From Anaeramoeba ignava (Eukaryota > Metamonada > Anaeramoebidae): 64,000 nt of DNA. Shown here piece after piece: positions 1-10,820 of the stretch (positions within the stretch are counted from its first letter, which is position 1; every line of letters starts with the position of its first letter). Both the position numbers and the translations under genes were made by a program. Where the stretch lies: positions 62,001 to 126,000 of the forward strand of contig JAPDFW010000135.1 of the NCBI GenBank assembly GCA_028826165.1. Direction: 5' to 3'. Under the pieces are notes generated by a model. It worked only from the letters and a program-made list of their open reading frames with translations, did not search any database and was not told where the DNA came from.

Positions 1-1646
1 ATTGAATTAACAAAAGAAGCATTTAATGTGAAAAATCAATTTATTAAAAAAAAATCAATTTATTAAAAAAAAATACGTTTTATTTTGTTGTTTTTGGATT
101 AAAAAAGATTTTGAAGAAATTTTATGTTTTTAGAAATATTAAAATCAATTTTCGATTTTTGGAAAATTCAAAAAGAAAACAAACACAAAATTGTATTGTT
201 GAAATTACAACTATTCAAAAAAGACCATTTCCACATTTTTCTATGTTTCCTTCATTTAAAGATTCAAATCCATTTTTTGTAATTACTTTTATTAAACAAC
301 AAAAATTACAAAATCAGAAAGGAAATGTTTTTCTAAATCAAAAAATTTGGATGATTTGATGTTTTTTTCTTTTTTTGATTAGAATTTTCAACTTTCAGTT
401 ATTAATATTTTAAATGCAGGAATTATATCAGAAAAATTTCGATTTTCAAATAATTATGAAGAACTTCATTTTGGAATTTCACTTCCTTTAATTGAAAAAG
501 CAAAAAACGGAAAATTTCCACAAATTCATGTTTGGAATTCTTTTGGATCAAACAGAAATTATTTTGAAAATTATCTCAAAGATACATTCACATCGAAATG
601 GATATATAGTTCTGATATATTGAACCATTTCGACCCAAATTCATTTGGAATTGGAAGGAAAAATGGAGTTTCTTTGTGGTCTTTAATTTTTCAAATGCGA
701 CAAAATAATTCCTGGGAAAATGATCTTTCAATCCAAAATCTTTTTCGTTCTACATATAAAATATCACTTGAGCATGGATATATTCTTGATAAAAGAAACT
801 CTCCTCAAATACCGACAAAAGGATGGATGTTTTCAACTTTCAATGTATTTTTTGTGAAGAAAAAAATGAAAAAAAGAGAAATGCGAACTTTTTTCCCTAA
901 AAAAATTAAATTTTTTTCTTCTTCTTCTTTTTAAGGAAATTGCAGGTTTTTCTAATTTTGGAAAAGCTCACTTTTTCAGAAATGATAGTCGTTTTCAATT
1001 TCATATTCCTTTAGGAAAATATTTTTCTTACAATTTCATGTCAAAATTCAATTTTGTTATTCCAACAAAAAAAAAGAAGGATTTAATAATTGATGATCAA
1101 ATTTTTGTTGAAGATTCTGTTCCTTTTCGGGGATTTAATTACACTACTTTGAGTGAAGATATATTTAGTGAGTCAATTAAATATTATTTTTAATTGATTT
1201 TTAATTAATTTTTAATTTTGGATCATTTAAGGTGATTTTGATTTGAAGAAAAATACATCAGGAAATGTATTTGGTTTAATTACAGGAACCTTGGCAACCA
1301 ATTTTAATTTATTTAGAAGGATTCCACTTTCTTTATTCACTTTTGGATCTGTTGGAAATCTTGGAAAATTTCGAAGAAGTAAATTCATTTTCCAATTTAA
1401 AATTTAATTTAAAAAAAATCAATTTAAAAATTTTTTCAATTAAAATTCAAATAAAAATCAAAAGAGGATTTCACTTTTCCAAATTTATTCTCATTTGCTA
1501 AACGTTCAAGAATGTCTTTTGGTGTTGGAATTGCTACTCGATTTAGAGATTATAGATTAGAAGTTTCTTATTCAATTCCTTTTCGTCTTTCACCTCAAAA
1601 TAAACCTCAAAATTTTAATCCTTTAATCACTTTTGATTTAGCTTAA
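1..1646 (+). CDS. SAM50: SAM50/Tob55 outer-membrane beta-barrel assembly protein, 5' partial
   Basis: Core subunit of the mitochondrial (or mitochondrion-related organelle) sorting and assembly machinery, which inserts beta-barrel proteins into the outer membrane. I join exons 1-27, 108-326, 383-844, 936-1167, 1232-1378 and 1465-1646, all with GT-AG introns; together they give 422 codons without a stop. The first two exons read as the end of a POTRA domain (LTKEAFN, then FYVFRNIKINFRF and NCIVEITTIQKR). The barrel follows, with the family's GNN...L...G start, a DKRNSPQIPTKGW motif equivalent to the SAM50 D-T-R-D-x-P-x-x-P-x-x-G motif, and a C-terminal strand set MSFGVGIATRFRDY...EVSYSIPFR. 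The 5' end lies outside the window. The gene ends 86 bases before TCP1 on the same strand. The identification rests on order and spacing of family motifs; exon joins are inferred. Confidence 0.85.
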
Positions 1647-1732
1647 AATGAAAATAAAAAAAACCAAAAAGAAATTTTGAAAATTTTTCCATTTTCATTT
1701 TCATTTTTTTCATTTATTTTTCTTTTTGGAAA

Positions 1733-4423
1733 ATGATTTTAAATCAAAAAAAAAATGAACAAGAAAATAAATTTCAAGAGAAAATAAGAACACAAAATTA
1801 TAAAGCAGTTTCAACAATTGGAAATATAATGAAAGGAGTTTTTGGACCGAAAGGACTTGATAAAATGATAATTGATAATTTTGGAGAAATAATTATATCA
1901 AATAATGGGAAAAAAATATTAAAACAACTTAAAGTTCAAAATCCAATTGCAAAAATATTAATTGAATCAGCAAAATTACAAGGAAAAGAAATTGGAGATG
2001 GAATAATTTCAACAATTTTATTGGCTTCTGAATTATTAAAAGTTTTTATCATCTCAAAAAAATAAAAATCCAAAATACATAAATATTTAATTTGATTATT
2101 ATTTTAATTTAAAGCAAGCTTTTGAACTTGTTGATAACTCAGTTCATCCAAATACTATTATAAATGGATATAAAATAGCTCTTAAACAAGCAATTAATTA
2201 TATCAATAGAGATTTATCAAAAAATATTAAATTTTGTGGGAAAAAATCTTTATTTTATATTGCAAAAACAGCTATGACTTCAAAAATTCCTGAAAAGTTT
2301 GGAAATTCAAAAAAAATTCCAATCAAATTTATTCAAATCAAATTTATTTATTTCAATTTATTTATTTCAATTTATTTATTCCAATTTATTTATTCCAATT
2401 TATTCATTCAAATTTATTTATTCCAATTTATTCATTCCAATTTATTTATTCCAATTAATTTATTCCAATTTATTTATTCATATTTATTTATTCATATTTA
2501 TTTATTCCAATTTATTCATTCCAATTTATTTATTCCAAATTTATTTATTCCAATTTATTTATTCCAAATTTATTTATTTATTCAATCCAAATTTATTTAT
2601 TTCAATTTATTTATTCCAAATTTATTTCAATTTATTTATTTCAATTTATTTATTCCAATTTATTTATTCCAATTTATTCATTCAAATTTATTTATTCCAA
2701 TTTATTCATTCCAATTTATTTATTCCAATTAATTTATTTATATTTATTTATTCCAATTTATTTATTTCAATTTATTTATTCCAATTTTATTTATTCCAAA
2801 TTTATTCAATCATATTTATTTATTCCAATTTATTTAATTCAAATTTATTTAAACAAATTTATTTATTCCAATTTATTTATTCATATTTATTTATTCATAT
2901 TTATTTTATTCATATTTAGTTTTGCTGATTTTTTTGCAAATTTAATTTCTGATTTAATGTCTCCATTTATGAAAAAAGGAGGATCACTTTTAAAATCATC
3001 AATTCCAAAAATTTATATTTTAAAAATAAATGGAAAATGTTTAAAAGATTCAAAACTTATTGATGGTCTTGCATTAAATCTTCCTATTGCTTCAAATAGT
3101 TATTATTTTTAAAAAACAAACAAAATATTTAATTTATTTCAATTTAAAAAAAAATATCAAAATCAATTCTTTGTTAATAAATTTAGAAATGCCTCAAACA
3201 ATTAAAAATGCTAAAATAATTGCATTAAAATTTCCTTTAACTTCACAAAAATTGGGATTAGATTTAAATACTTGTATTAAAGTTCAAAATATTCAAGATT
3301 TATCAAAAATTGCAAATAGAGAAGTAATTAAAATTATTTGAAATTAAATTTGATCATATTTTGGTTTTTTTTAAAAAAAAGAAGAATTTGGAAATAAAAT
3401 TAAAATAGAAGCAAATATTGAAAGAAAGAGTAGATTTAATTATTAAATCAGGAATAAATGTAGTTTTATCAACAAAAACTATTGAAAATAATTGGTAAAA
3501 ACAAAATAATCCAAATTAAATCAAAAATAAAATATTCCAAATTAAATATTAAATTAAATATTAAATATTAAATATTAAATTAAAATGGAAACTCAAGTTT
3601 AAAAACATTTGAATCAGCAAAAATAATTGTAATTCGGAACATTCCAGAGAAACAAATGAAAAGAATTTGTAAAGCAACAGGAACAATTCCAATAATATCT
3701 TTAATAAACATAAACGGAGATGAAAATATAGACAAAAATTGTTTAGGACAAGCAAAACAAGTTTCAAAAGAAAAAATAAGTGAAAATGAAATTGTTTTAT
3801 TTCAAGGATTAAAAACCAAACGAATTCAAACAATACTTTTAAGAGGACAAACAAAGAATTATTTAGAACAAAGTTATCAATCAATAAAAAACGCAATTTC
3901 GTGTGTGAAAAGAGTATTAGAAACAAATGCAATTGTTATTGGCGGCGGAACATTTGAAACTTCGATATCAGTTTATTTGGAAAAATTCACAAAAACACTC
4001 GCTTCAAGAGAACAAATAGCAATTGCAAAATTCGCAGAATCTTTATTAGTTCTTCCTAAAACTTTGATTTCTAATTCTGATGGTGATTGTTTGGATTTGA
4101 TTTCCAAACTCCGGGCTTGCCACTATTCTTTTCAATCAAATAATGATAAATCCCTTAATTATTTGCAATTTGTTGGATTGGATTTGTTAAATAATAAATT
4201 GGCAAATAATTTGTTTGCTGGTGTTTTGGAACCTTCTGTTTTGAAAATTAATCTTATTAAAAAAGCAACTGAAACTGCTATTACTTTTATTAGAATTGAT
4301 GATTTTTTTCATTTTGATTCTTTTGTTTCTAATTTGGATTTGTTAGTTCAAGATCATCATTTTTTGGAGTTAGATTTAAATTTAAATTTTAAAAAAGATT
4401 TTGAATGGAATTTGAAAATTTGA
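1733..4423 (+). CDS. TCP1: T-complex protein 1 subunit alpha (CCT1)
   Basis: Subunit of the cytosolic TRiC/CCT chaperonin that folds actin and tubulin. Exons 1733-2041, 2115-2296, 2920-3098, 3187-3323, 3409-3494 and 3598-4423 give about 572 residues, close to the family length of 550. CCT-alpha-specific stretches are clear: FGPKGLDKMIIDNFG near residue 40, ELLKQAFELVDNSVHP across the first intron, NFADFFANLIS across the satellite intron, CLKTF across the last intron, VKRVLETNAIVIGGGTFE and ATETAITFIRIDD near the C-terminus. The last two introns were placed because they restore IANRE-KQILKERVD and NNC-LKTFESAK. Odd features: the nucleotide-binding motif GDGTT reads GDGII and the NDGATI loop reads NNGKKI, so the ATP site is divergent. 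The third intron copy of the family-typical length is normal, but intron 2 is expanded by a repeat. Confidence 0.9.
2297..2919 (+). repeat. Intron 2 of TCP1: (TCCAATTTATTTAT)-like satellite
   Basis: This 623-base intron is made almost wholly of 10-14 base units of the type CCAATTTATTTATT with CAAA and CATA variants. The satellite starts about 30 bases after the donor and stops about 20 bases before the acceptor. It is open in two frames (IYLFQFIYSN-type peptides), but those frames do not connect to TCP1, and the flanking exons fuse precisely at K-I-P-E/N-F-A-D. I therefore treat it as intron, not coding sequence. Confidence 0.85.
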
Positions 4424-4454
4424 AAGATTTTTATTTTTATAAAAAAAAATATTT

Positions 4455-4520
4455 TTTCCGATTTTTCATTTTTCATTTTTCATTTTTCATTTTTCCATTT
4501 TTTCATTTTTTTTATACAAA
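4455..4520 (+). promoter_or_regulatory. TTTTTCATTTTT-type leader of the TTC1-like gene
   Basis: Five TTTTTCA units in tandem lie directly before the ATG at 4521. The same unit, on the sense strand, precedes nearly every gene start in this window, so this is probably a core promoter or 5' leader element. Function is inferred from recurrence only. Confidence 0.5.
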
Positions 4521-5682
4521 ATGCAAAAAAATCAATTAAATCAATTAAATCAAGAAACAAATCAATTAAATCAAGAAACAAATCAATTAAATCAAAATCA
4601 AAATCAAAATGAATTAAATCAAGAAACAAATCAATTAAATCAAAATGAATTAAATCAAAAAACAAATCAATTAAATCAAAATCAAAATCAAAATCAAAAT
4701 CAAAATCAAAATCAAAATGAAAATCAAAATCAAAAAACAAATCAATTAAATCAAAATCAAAATCAAGAAACAAATCAATTAAATCAAAATCAATTAAATC
4801 AAAATCAAAATGAATTAAATCAAGAAACAAATCAATTAAATCAAGAAACAAATCAATTAAATCAAGAAACAAATCAATTAAATCAAAATCAAAATCAAAA
4901 TCAAAATCAAAATCAAAATCAAAATCAAAATCAAAATCAATTAAATCAAGAAACAAATCAATTAAACCAAGAAACAAATCAATTAAATCAAAATCAAAAT
5001 CAAAATCAAAATCAAAATCAAAATCAAAATCAAAATCAAAAATCAAAATACAAATCAAAATCAAAATCAAAATACAAATCAAAATCAAAATCAAAATACA
5101 AATCAAAATCAAAATCAAAGTGAAGATCAAATTAATAAACCACCAGAAGCAGAAGAAGCATTACAAGAAGCACTTCTTCAAAGAGAAAAAGGAAATTTAT
5201 TTTTTCGAAAAGGAGAATTTGACGAAGCAATAGAATGCTATACAAAAGCAATAGAAGCGAAACCACCAGATGATAATTTAATATCAATTTGTTATGGAAA
5301 TCGGTCATTATGTTATTCCAAATTAGGACAATGGGAAGATGTAATTGATGATTGCACTGAATCTCTTAAAATACAACCGAATTATATAAAAGTTTTATTT
5401 CGAAGAGCAGATGCTTTTCAACAACTTACTCGTTTCTCAGAAGCTTTGGAGGATTTAGAAAAAATTTCTCAAATTGATCCTCTTTTAAAAGAAGTTCATT
5501 CAAAAATTCTTCAAGTTCGTAAACTTGCTCAAGAAAAACAAGAAAATCAAAAGGAAGAAATGATGGGTCAATTAAAAAATCTTGGAAATAAAATTCTGGG
5601 TAAATTTGGTTTAAGTACTGATAACTTTAAAACAGTAAAAGATCCTCAAACTGGTGCTTATTCTATTCAATTTCAAAAATGA
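4521..5682 (+). CDS. TTC1: TTC1-like TPR protein with N/Q-rich N-terminus; one-base frame break
   Basis: TPR cochaperone-type protein; family members bind Hsp70/Hsp90 tails and Ras/G-alpha. The N-terminal ~170 residues are NQ, NQLNQET and NQNE repeats. The TPR part (5122-5682) contains REKGNLFFRKGEFDEAIECY, YGNRSLCYSKLGQWEDVIDD and NYIKVLFRRADAFQQL, then the TTC1-specific tail EMMGQLKNLGNKILGKFGLS and KDPQTGAYSIQFQK. The TPR frame has no usable ATG downstream of its last stop at 4984. The only upstream start is ATG 4521, which is one frame off. The shift falls in a run of five A (5038-5042) inside the CAAAAT array, where neighbours have four; removing one A gives one continuous ORF of about 386 residues. 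As written, translation from 4521 stops at 5121-5123. The cause may be a sequencing error, a polymorphic slip, or recoding. Identity is solid; integrity is uncertain. Confidence 0.85.
4533..5120. repeat. Coding CAAAAT / CAATTAAAT array
   Basis: Hexamer CAAAAT alternates with CAATTAAATCAAGAAACAAAT units. Pure CAAAAT is open in all three forward frames (QN, KI, KS), so slippage does not stop translation inside the array. Confidence 0.9.
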
Positions 5683-6003
5683 AATTAAAAATTAAAATTC
5701 ATTTATGAATTTAAAATTTAAATTAAAATTAAAATTAAAATTAAATTTAAAATTAAAATTAAAATTAAAATTAAAATTAAAATTAAAATTAAAATTTAAA
5801 ATTAAAATTAAAAATTAAAATTAAAATTCATTTATGAATTTAAAATTAAAATTAAAATTAAAATTAAAATTAAAATTAAAATTAAAATTAAAATTAAAAT
5901 TAAAATTAAAATTTAAAATTAAAATTAAAATTATAATTAAAATTAAATTTAAAATTAAAATTAAAATTAAAATTAAAAATTAAAATTAAAATTAAAATTA
6001 AAA
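5683..6003. repeat. Intergenic AAATTA array
   Basis: Array of AAATTA hexamers with TTCATTTATGAATTT interruptions, starting right after the TGA of the TTC1-like gene. No gene is visible. 6004-6177 is plain AT-rich spacer. Confidence 0.85.
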
Positions 6004-6177
6004 TGAATTTTGAATTTTTTTATCCAATTTTTATTTTTATTTTTTTGGATTCTTTAATAATTAAGAAAAGAAAAGAAAAAGTTTTTAATTACAAAAAGAT
6101 ACCCTCTAAAAAAAATATAAAAAAAAAATAAATAAAAAATAAATTCTTTGTGGAAAAAAAAAACAAAACAAATTTTT

Positions 6178-6251
6178 TTTCATTTTTCATTTTTCATTTT
6201 TCATTTTTCATTTTTCAATTTTTCAATTTAATTTTATTCAATTTAAATTTA
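6178..6251 (+). promoter_or_regulatory. TTTTTCA leader of the DHHC-like gene
   Basis: Repeated TTTTTCA units followed by TTTTTCAATTTTTCAATTTAATTTT lead into the ATG at 6252. Same element type as before other genes here. Confidence 0.45.
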
Positions 6252-8379
6252 ATGAGAATTTTATCAGATTCAGATTCACATATAGAAACAGAAACAGAAA
6301 CAGAATCAGAATCAGAAATACAAGTTGAAACAGAAATAATGAATGGAAGAAAAAAGAAAAGCCCAACTTTATGTTCTTTAGGATGTTTAAAATGTTATAG
6401 ACCATATTATCTTGTTTGTGGTCATATAACTTGTGGTATTGATTTAATTTTAATGCCTTTATTTGCTCTTGCAATTTTTCTTTATGCAACTATTATTTTC
6501 AATTTAATGGCCGCTAAAATGGATAAACTTTATTTAAAAATTATTTATTTCGCAATTTTTGATCCTTTAGATTTTTTATTTTTTGTTAGTTATGTTAGAA
6601 CAATTATGACAGATCCAGGTATAATATATAATATAATATTTAATATAATATTTAATATAATAATTAATATAATATTTAATATAAAATTTAATATAATATT
6701 TAATATAATATTTAATATAATATTTAATATAATATTTAATATAATAATAAATATAAAATTTAATATAATATTTAATATAATATTTAATATAATATTTAAT
6801 ATAATATTTAATATAATATTTAATATAACATTTAATATAATATTTAATATAATATTTAATAATATAATAAATATAATAATAATATTTATATATAATATTT
6901 AATATTAATATTTAATATAAAATTTAATATAATAATTATTTTAATAATTAATATAATATAATTATAATATTTAATATAATATTTAATATAATATTTTATT
7001 TAATATTTAAATTTAAATATTTATAATATTTAATATAATATTTAATATAATATTTTAATATAATATTTAATATATTATTTAATTTAATAATTAATATAAT
7101 AATTAATATAAAAATTTAATATAATTATTTAATATAAAGTTTAATATAATATTTGATATAAAATTTAATATAATATTTAATATAATATTTAATATAATAT
7201 TTAATATAATATTTAATATAATAATTAATATAATATATAATATAATATTTAATATAATATTTAATATAAAATTTAATGTAAAATTTAATATAATATTTAA
7301 TATAAAATTTAATATAATATTTAATATAATATTTAATATAATATTTATTATAATAATTAATATAATAATTAATATAATATTTAATATAATATTTAATATA
7401 ATATTTAATATAATATTTAATATAATATTTAATATAATAAATGTAATAATTAATATAATATTTAATATAATATTTAATATAATATCTAATATAATATTTA
7501 ATGTAATAATTAATATAATATATATTACTTATTCAGGAACTGTTCCTATTGGTTGGAATGATCCAAATCCAAATCCAAAAATTCCTTTTTATCCAATAAC
7601 AAATGCCGAACACAAACTTCATAAAACAAGACCAAGACCACCAAGATCTCATTATATTAGAAGAATGCATAGACTTGTTCTTAAACCAGATCATATTTGT
7701 CCTTGGGTTGCTAATGTTGTTGGTAAATTTAATCACCAAAAAGAAAAAAGAAAAAAGAAAAAAGAAAAAAGAAAAAAGAAAAAAGAAAAAAGAAAACGAT
7801 CCAAATTTTAATAATATTTTTTTTCTTTTAGGTTTTCGAAATTATAAATATTTCTATCTTATATTATTTTGGGGATGGTTTTTATCACTTGCGACTTTTT
7901 CAATGACAATTCCTGTTTTGATTTCTTCCGATCTATCACGACTAAATAGACTTTATTATATCCCAATAGTTTTCTTTACAGGATCTTTTATATTTTCAAT
8001 GGGAATTTTATTTTTTCAACACACACACCTTTTATTAAGTAATAGAACAACAATAGAATATCTTCAATATTTGGATGCTAAAAGAAGAAAAGAAGATACA
8101 AGAAATATTTATGATCTTGGAAGACTTTTAAATGTTAAACAAGTTTTGGGTGAAAAAAAAAGATACTGGTTTTTACCAATTAATACATCTATTGGTGATG
8201 GTCTTTCTTTCCCTACAAATACTACTTATACTAATAATACTAATAATGCTAATAATACTAATAATGATATTCTTATGAATAATATCGATAATGATATCAA
8301 TATTGATAATGATATCCATATTAATACTCATCTTAGTTTGGACCAAGAAAATATCAATGATCGTGAATCAAATAATTAA
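6252..8379 (+). CDS. DHHC-family palmitoyltransferase with variant DHIC motif
   Basis: Integral membrane S-acyltransferase-like protein, 366 residues, from exons 6252-6618, 7537-7722 and 7832-8379. I start at ATG 6252 rather than the upstream in-frame GTG because it follows the leader element. The order is: acidic SDSD/ETETE N-terminus, a short Cys-rich segment (LCSLGCLKCYRPYYLVCGH), two membrane segments (about 60-85 and 95-117), TDPG, the catalytic-domain region, two more membrane segments, an SNRTTIEYL stretch matching the family's TTxE motif, and an N/D-rich tail. The catalytic region reads RPPRSH...LKPDHICPW, with VVGFRNYKYF joined across an intron. The reactive Cys of DHHC is kept but the second His is Ile, and most zinc-ligand cysteines of the domain are missing. 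It may be catalytically weak or a pseudoenzyme. Confidence 0.8.
6619..7536 (+). repeat. Intron 1 of the DHHC-like gene: TTTAATATAA satellite
   Basis: A 918-base intron built from about 85 imperfect copies of the 10-mer TTTAATATAA, with rare TAATT and AAATT variants. It lies between CCAG/gt and ttcag/GAAC, which rejoin as TDP-G-TVPIGW. The repeat contains neither GT nor AG. Confidence 0.9.
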
Positions 8380-8524
8380 ATTTCTTCTCGATTTTTTTTC
8401 TCAATTTATTTCCTTTTTTCCTTTTTTAATTCTCAAAAAATATTAATTTAGAAGGTAGTTTTAATCTTTTCTCTCTTTTTGTTTTGCCAAATTTTTCTTT
8501 GTTTAAAAAATAAAAATCAAAAAT

Positions 8525-8568
8525 CATTTTTTTCATTTTTTTCATTTTTTTCATTTTTATTATTAAGA
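8525..8568 (+). promoter_or_regulatory. TTTTTTTCATTTTT leader of the ABC ATPase gene
   Basis: Four CATTTTTTT units end 12 bases before ATG 8569. Same element type as at other starts. Confidence 0.45.
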
Positions 8569-10687
8569 ATGACTGATGTATTGTTAACCTCAGATGAATT
8601 TACAGAAAATTTTACAGAAAACTTAAATCAAAATCAAAATGAAAATGAAAATCAAAATGAAAATCAAAATCAGAATGAAAATCAAAATCAAAATCAAAAT
8701 CAAAATCAAAATCAAAAATGAAAATCAAAATAAAAATAAAAATCAAAATAAAAATCAAAATGAAAATGAAAATCAAAATGAAAAAAAAGATCAAGATATA
8801 ATTAATGAAAAAGAAATGAAAAAAAATGAATCTATAACACAAGATTTATTAAATTCATTTTCAGATTTAGAATTAGATGCAGAAGAAAAAGCAGCACCAA
8901 AAACAATAGAAAATGAAGATAAGAATTTAATAGAATTGAAAAATATACATAAAACTTATTTAATTGGAGTTGAAGGAGTAGCAGCTTTAAGAGGTGTATC
9001 TCTCAAAGTGAAACGTGGTGAATTTTTAATCATCTTTGGAAAATCTGGTTCTGGAAAAACAACTTTATTGAATATTATTGGAACAATTGATACACCAACA
9101 AAGTTAGAAATGAATATAAATATAAATATAAATATAAATATAAATATAAATATAAATATAAATATAAATATAAATATAAATATTATTATAAATATAAATA
9201 TAAATATAAATATAAATATAAATATAAATATAAATATAAATATAAATATAAATATAATTATAAATATAAATAAAATATAAAATCTAAATATAAATATAAA
9301 TATAAATATAAATATAAATATAAATATAAATATAAATATAAATATAAATATAAATATAAATATAAATATAAATATAAATATAAATATAAATATAAATATA
9401 AATATAAATATAAATATAAATATAAATATAAATATAAATATAAATATAAATATAAATATAAATATAAATATAAATATAAATATAAATATAAATATAAATA
9501 TAAATATAAATATAAATATAAATATAAATTTAAATATAAATATTATTATAAATTGGAAATAATTTTAGAGGAAGTTTATCAGTTTGTGGAACTAAAATAT
9601 CTGCAAAAACAAAAGATAAAACTCTTGCCCATTTAAGATTGAAAAGAATTGGATTTGTATTTCAATCATTCAATTTACTTTCTTTAATGACTGCTTTAGA
9701 AAATGTTGAAATGCCAATGATTCTTGATGGTTCAATACCTTCAAAAGAAAGAAGATCAAAAGCTAAAAAAGCACTTAAAAGAGTAGGTTTAAGTGAAAGA
9801 TTATATCATACACCATCTAAACTTTCAGGAGGAGAACAACAACGTGTTACAATTTCTCGAGCAATAGCAAATTCACCTGATCTTTTATTACTTGATGAAC
9901 CTGTAAGTTAAAATATTTTTTAATATTAATTTTAATTTTAATTTCAATTTTAATTTTTGTTCCACTTTTTTTATTAATTTTAATTTTAATTTTAATTTTA
10001 ATTTTAATTTTTAATTTTAATTTTTGTTCCACTTTTTTTATTAATTTTTTTTATTATTTTTTTAGACTGGAGATCTTGATACAAAAAATACTAAAATTGT
10101 TTTGCATTTATTACTAAATTTAAATTTAAAAGAAAGTAAAAATTATTTTGTTTTTCTTTTTATTTGTTTGTTTGTTTGTTTGTTTGTTTATTTGTTTTTA
10201 TTTTTCTTTAAAATAATTAGATGTTACTTTGGTTATGGTTACTCATGATATTACTTTAAAAGATTTTGCTGATAGAGTAATTTGGATGAGAGATGGATTA
10301 AAACTTTCAGAAGAAGTTATTAATCCTGAAAGAAAAAATAATGTTCGAAAAAGTCTTTTAGATGAAACTAATGTAAAAAAATTTAATAATTTTAAATTAA
10401 ATTTTCAATTAAATTTTCAATTAAATTTTAAATTAAATTTTAAATTAAATTAGGATTGGCTTCAAGTTAATAATTTAGCTTTTGAAGAAGACTCGTTTAA
10501 AAGTTCTAATTTCCAAAACTTTCAAAATACAACATTTAGAAATCCTAATCAATATAAACACTTAAAAAATTCAAGTTCTGTTAAAAAAAGAACTCAAATT
10601 ACTAAAGAACAAATTATGCAAGAATTAGGAAAAATTGCTCCAAATGTTTCTTTCAAAAAATTTTATTCAGATCAAGAAACAAATTAA
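8569..10687 (+). CDS. LolD/MacB-like ABC transporter ATPase subunit
   Basis: ATP-binding subunit of the LolD/MacB type, a group known in protists as ABCH-like; the permease partner is not in this window. Exons: 8569-9102, 9569-9902, 10066-10135, 10221-10372, 10454-10687. All ABC motifs are present: Walker [13 protein letters not shown]-loop FVFQSFNLL, signature KLSGGEQQR, Walker B LLLLDEP joined by splicing to TGDLD, and H-loop VTHD. The N-terminal ~100 residues are N/Q/E-rich. From ATG 8569 the frame closes at a TGA (8719-8721) after a five-A run (8714-8718); dropping one A keeps the NQ frame and connects to the ATPase. An in-frame ATG at 8639 could alternatively start the ATPase frame with a KI-rich leader. 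The C-terminal tail after the H-loop is about 125 residues and not recognised. Confidence 0.85.
8623..8790. repeat. Coding CAAAAT/GAAAAT array in ABC gene
   Basis: Hexamer array encoding NQ/NE; it contains the five-A run at 8714-8718 where the frame changes. Confidence 0.85.
9103..9568 (+). repeat. Intron 1 of the ABC gene: AAATAT hexamer satellite
   Basis: The 466-base intron is almost pure AAATAT, about 70 copies, with a few TATTATT interruptions. It separates DTPT-K from GSLSVCG. No AG occurs inside the array. Confidence 0.92.
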
Positions 10688-10820
10688 AAAAAAATTTTTT
10701 AAATTTAGATTAAGAAAAAAAAAATTTTTTTTTTTTGGAATTCGGGACAAATTTTTTTTAAATAAAAAACACAAAAAAAAAACTTGATTTCAAAATTTTA
10801 TGTTTTAAATTTTTTTTTTT

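Noticed and set aside
2274-2919. Two overlapping plus-strand ORFs rich in IYLFQF peptides
   Set aside because: They are translations of the TCP1 intron satellite; the flanking TCP1 exons join precisely without them.
4480-5130. Minus-strand ORF of FDFDFD/IDLFLD repeats
   Set aside because: Antisense reading of the NQ-coding array of the TTC1-like gene.
6619-7536. Regular short repeats that could suggest a CRISPR array
   Set aside because: No unique spacers, unit only 10 bases, and the segment is bounded by splice sites of a eukaryotic gene.
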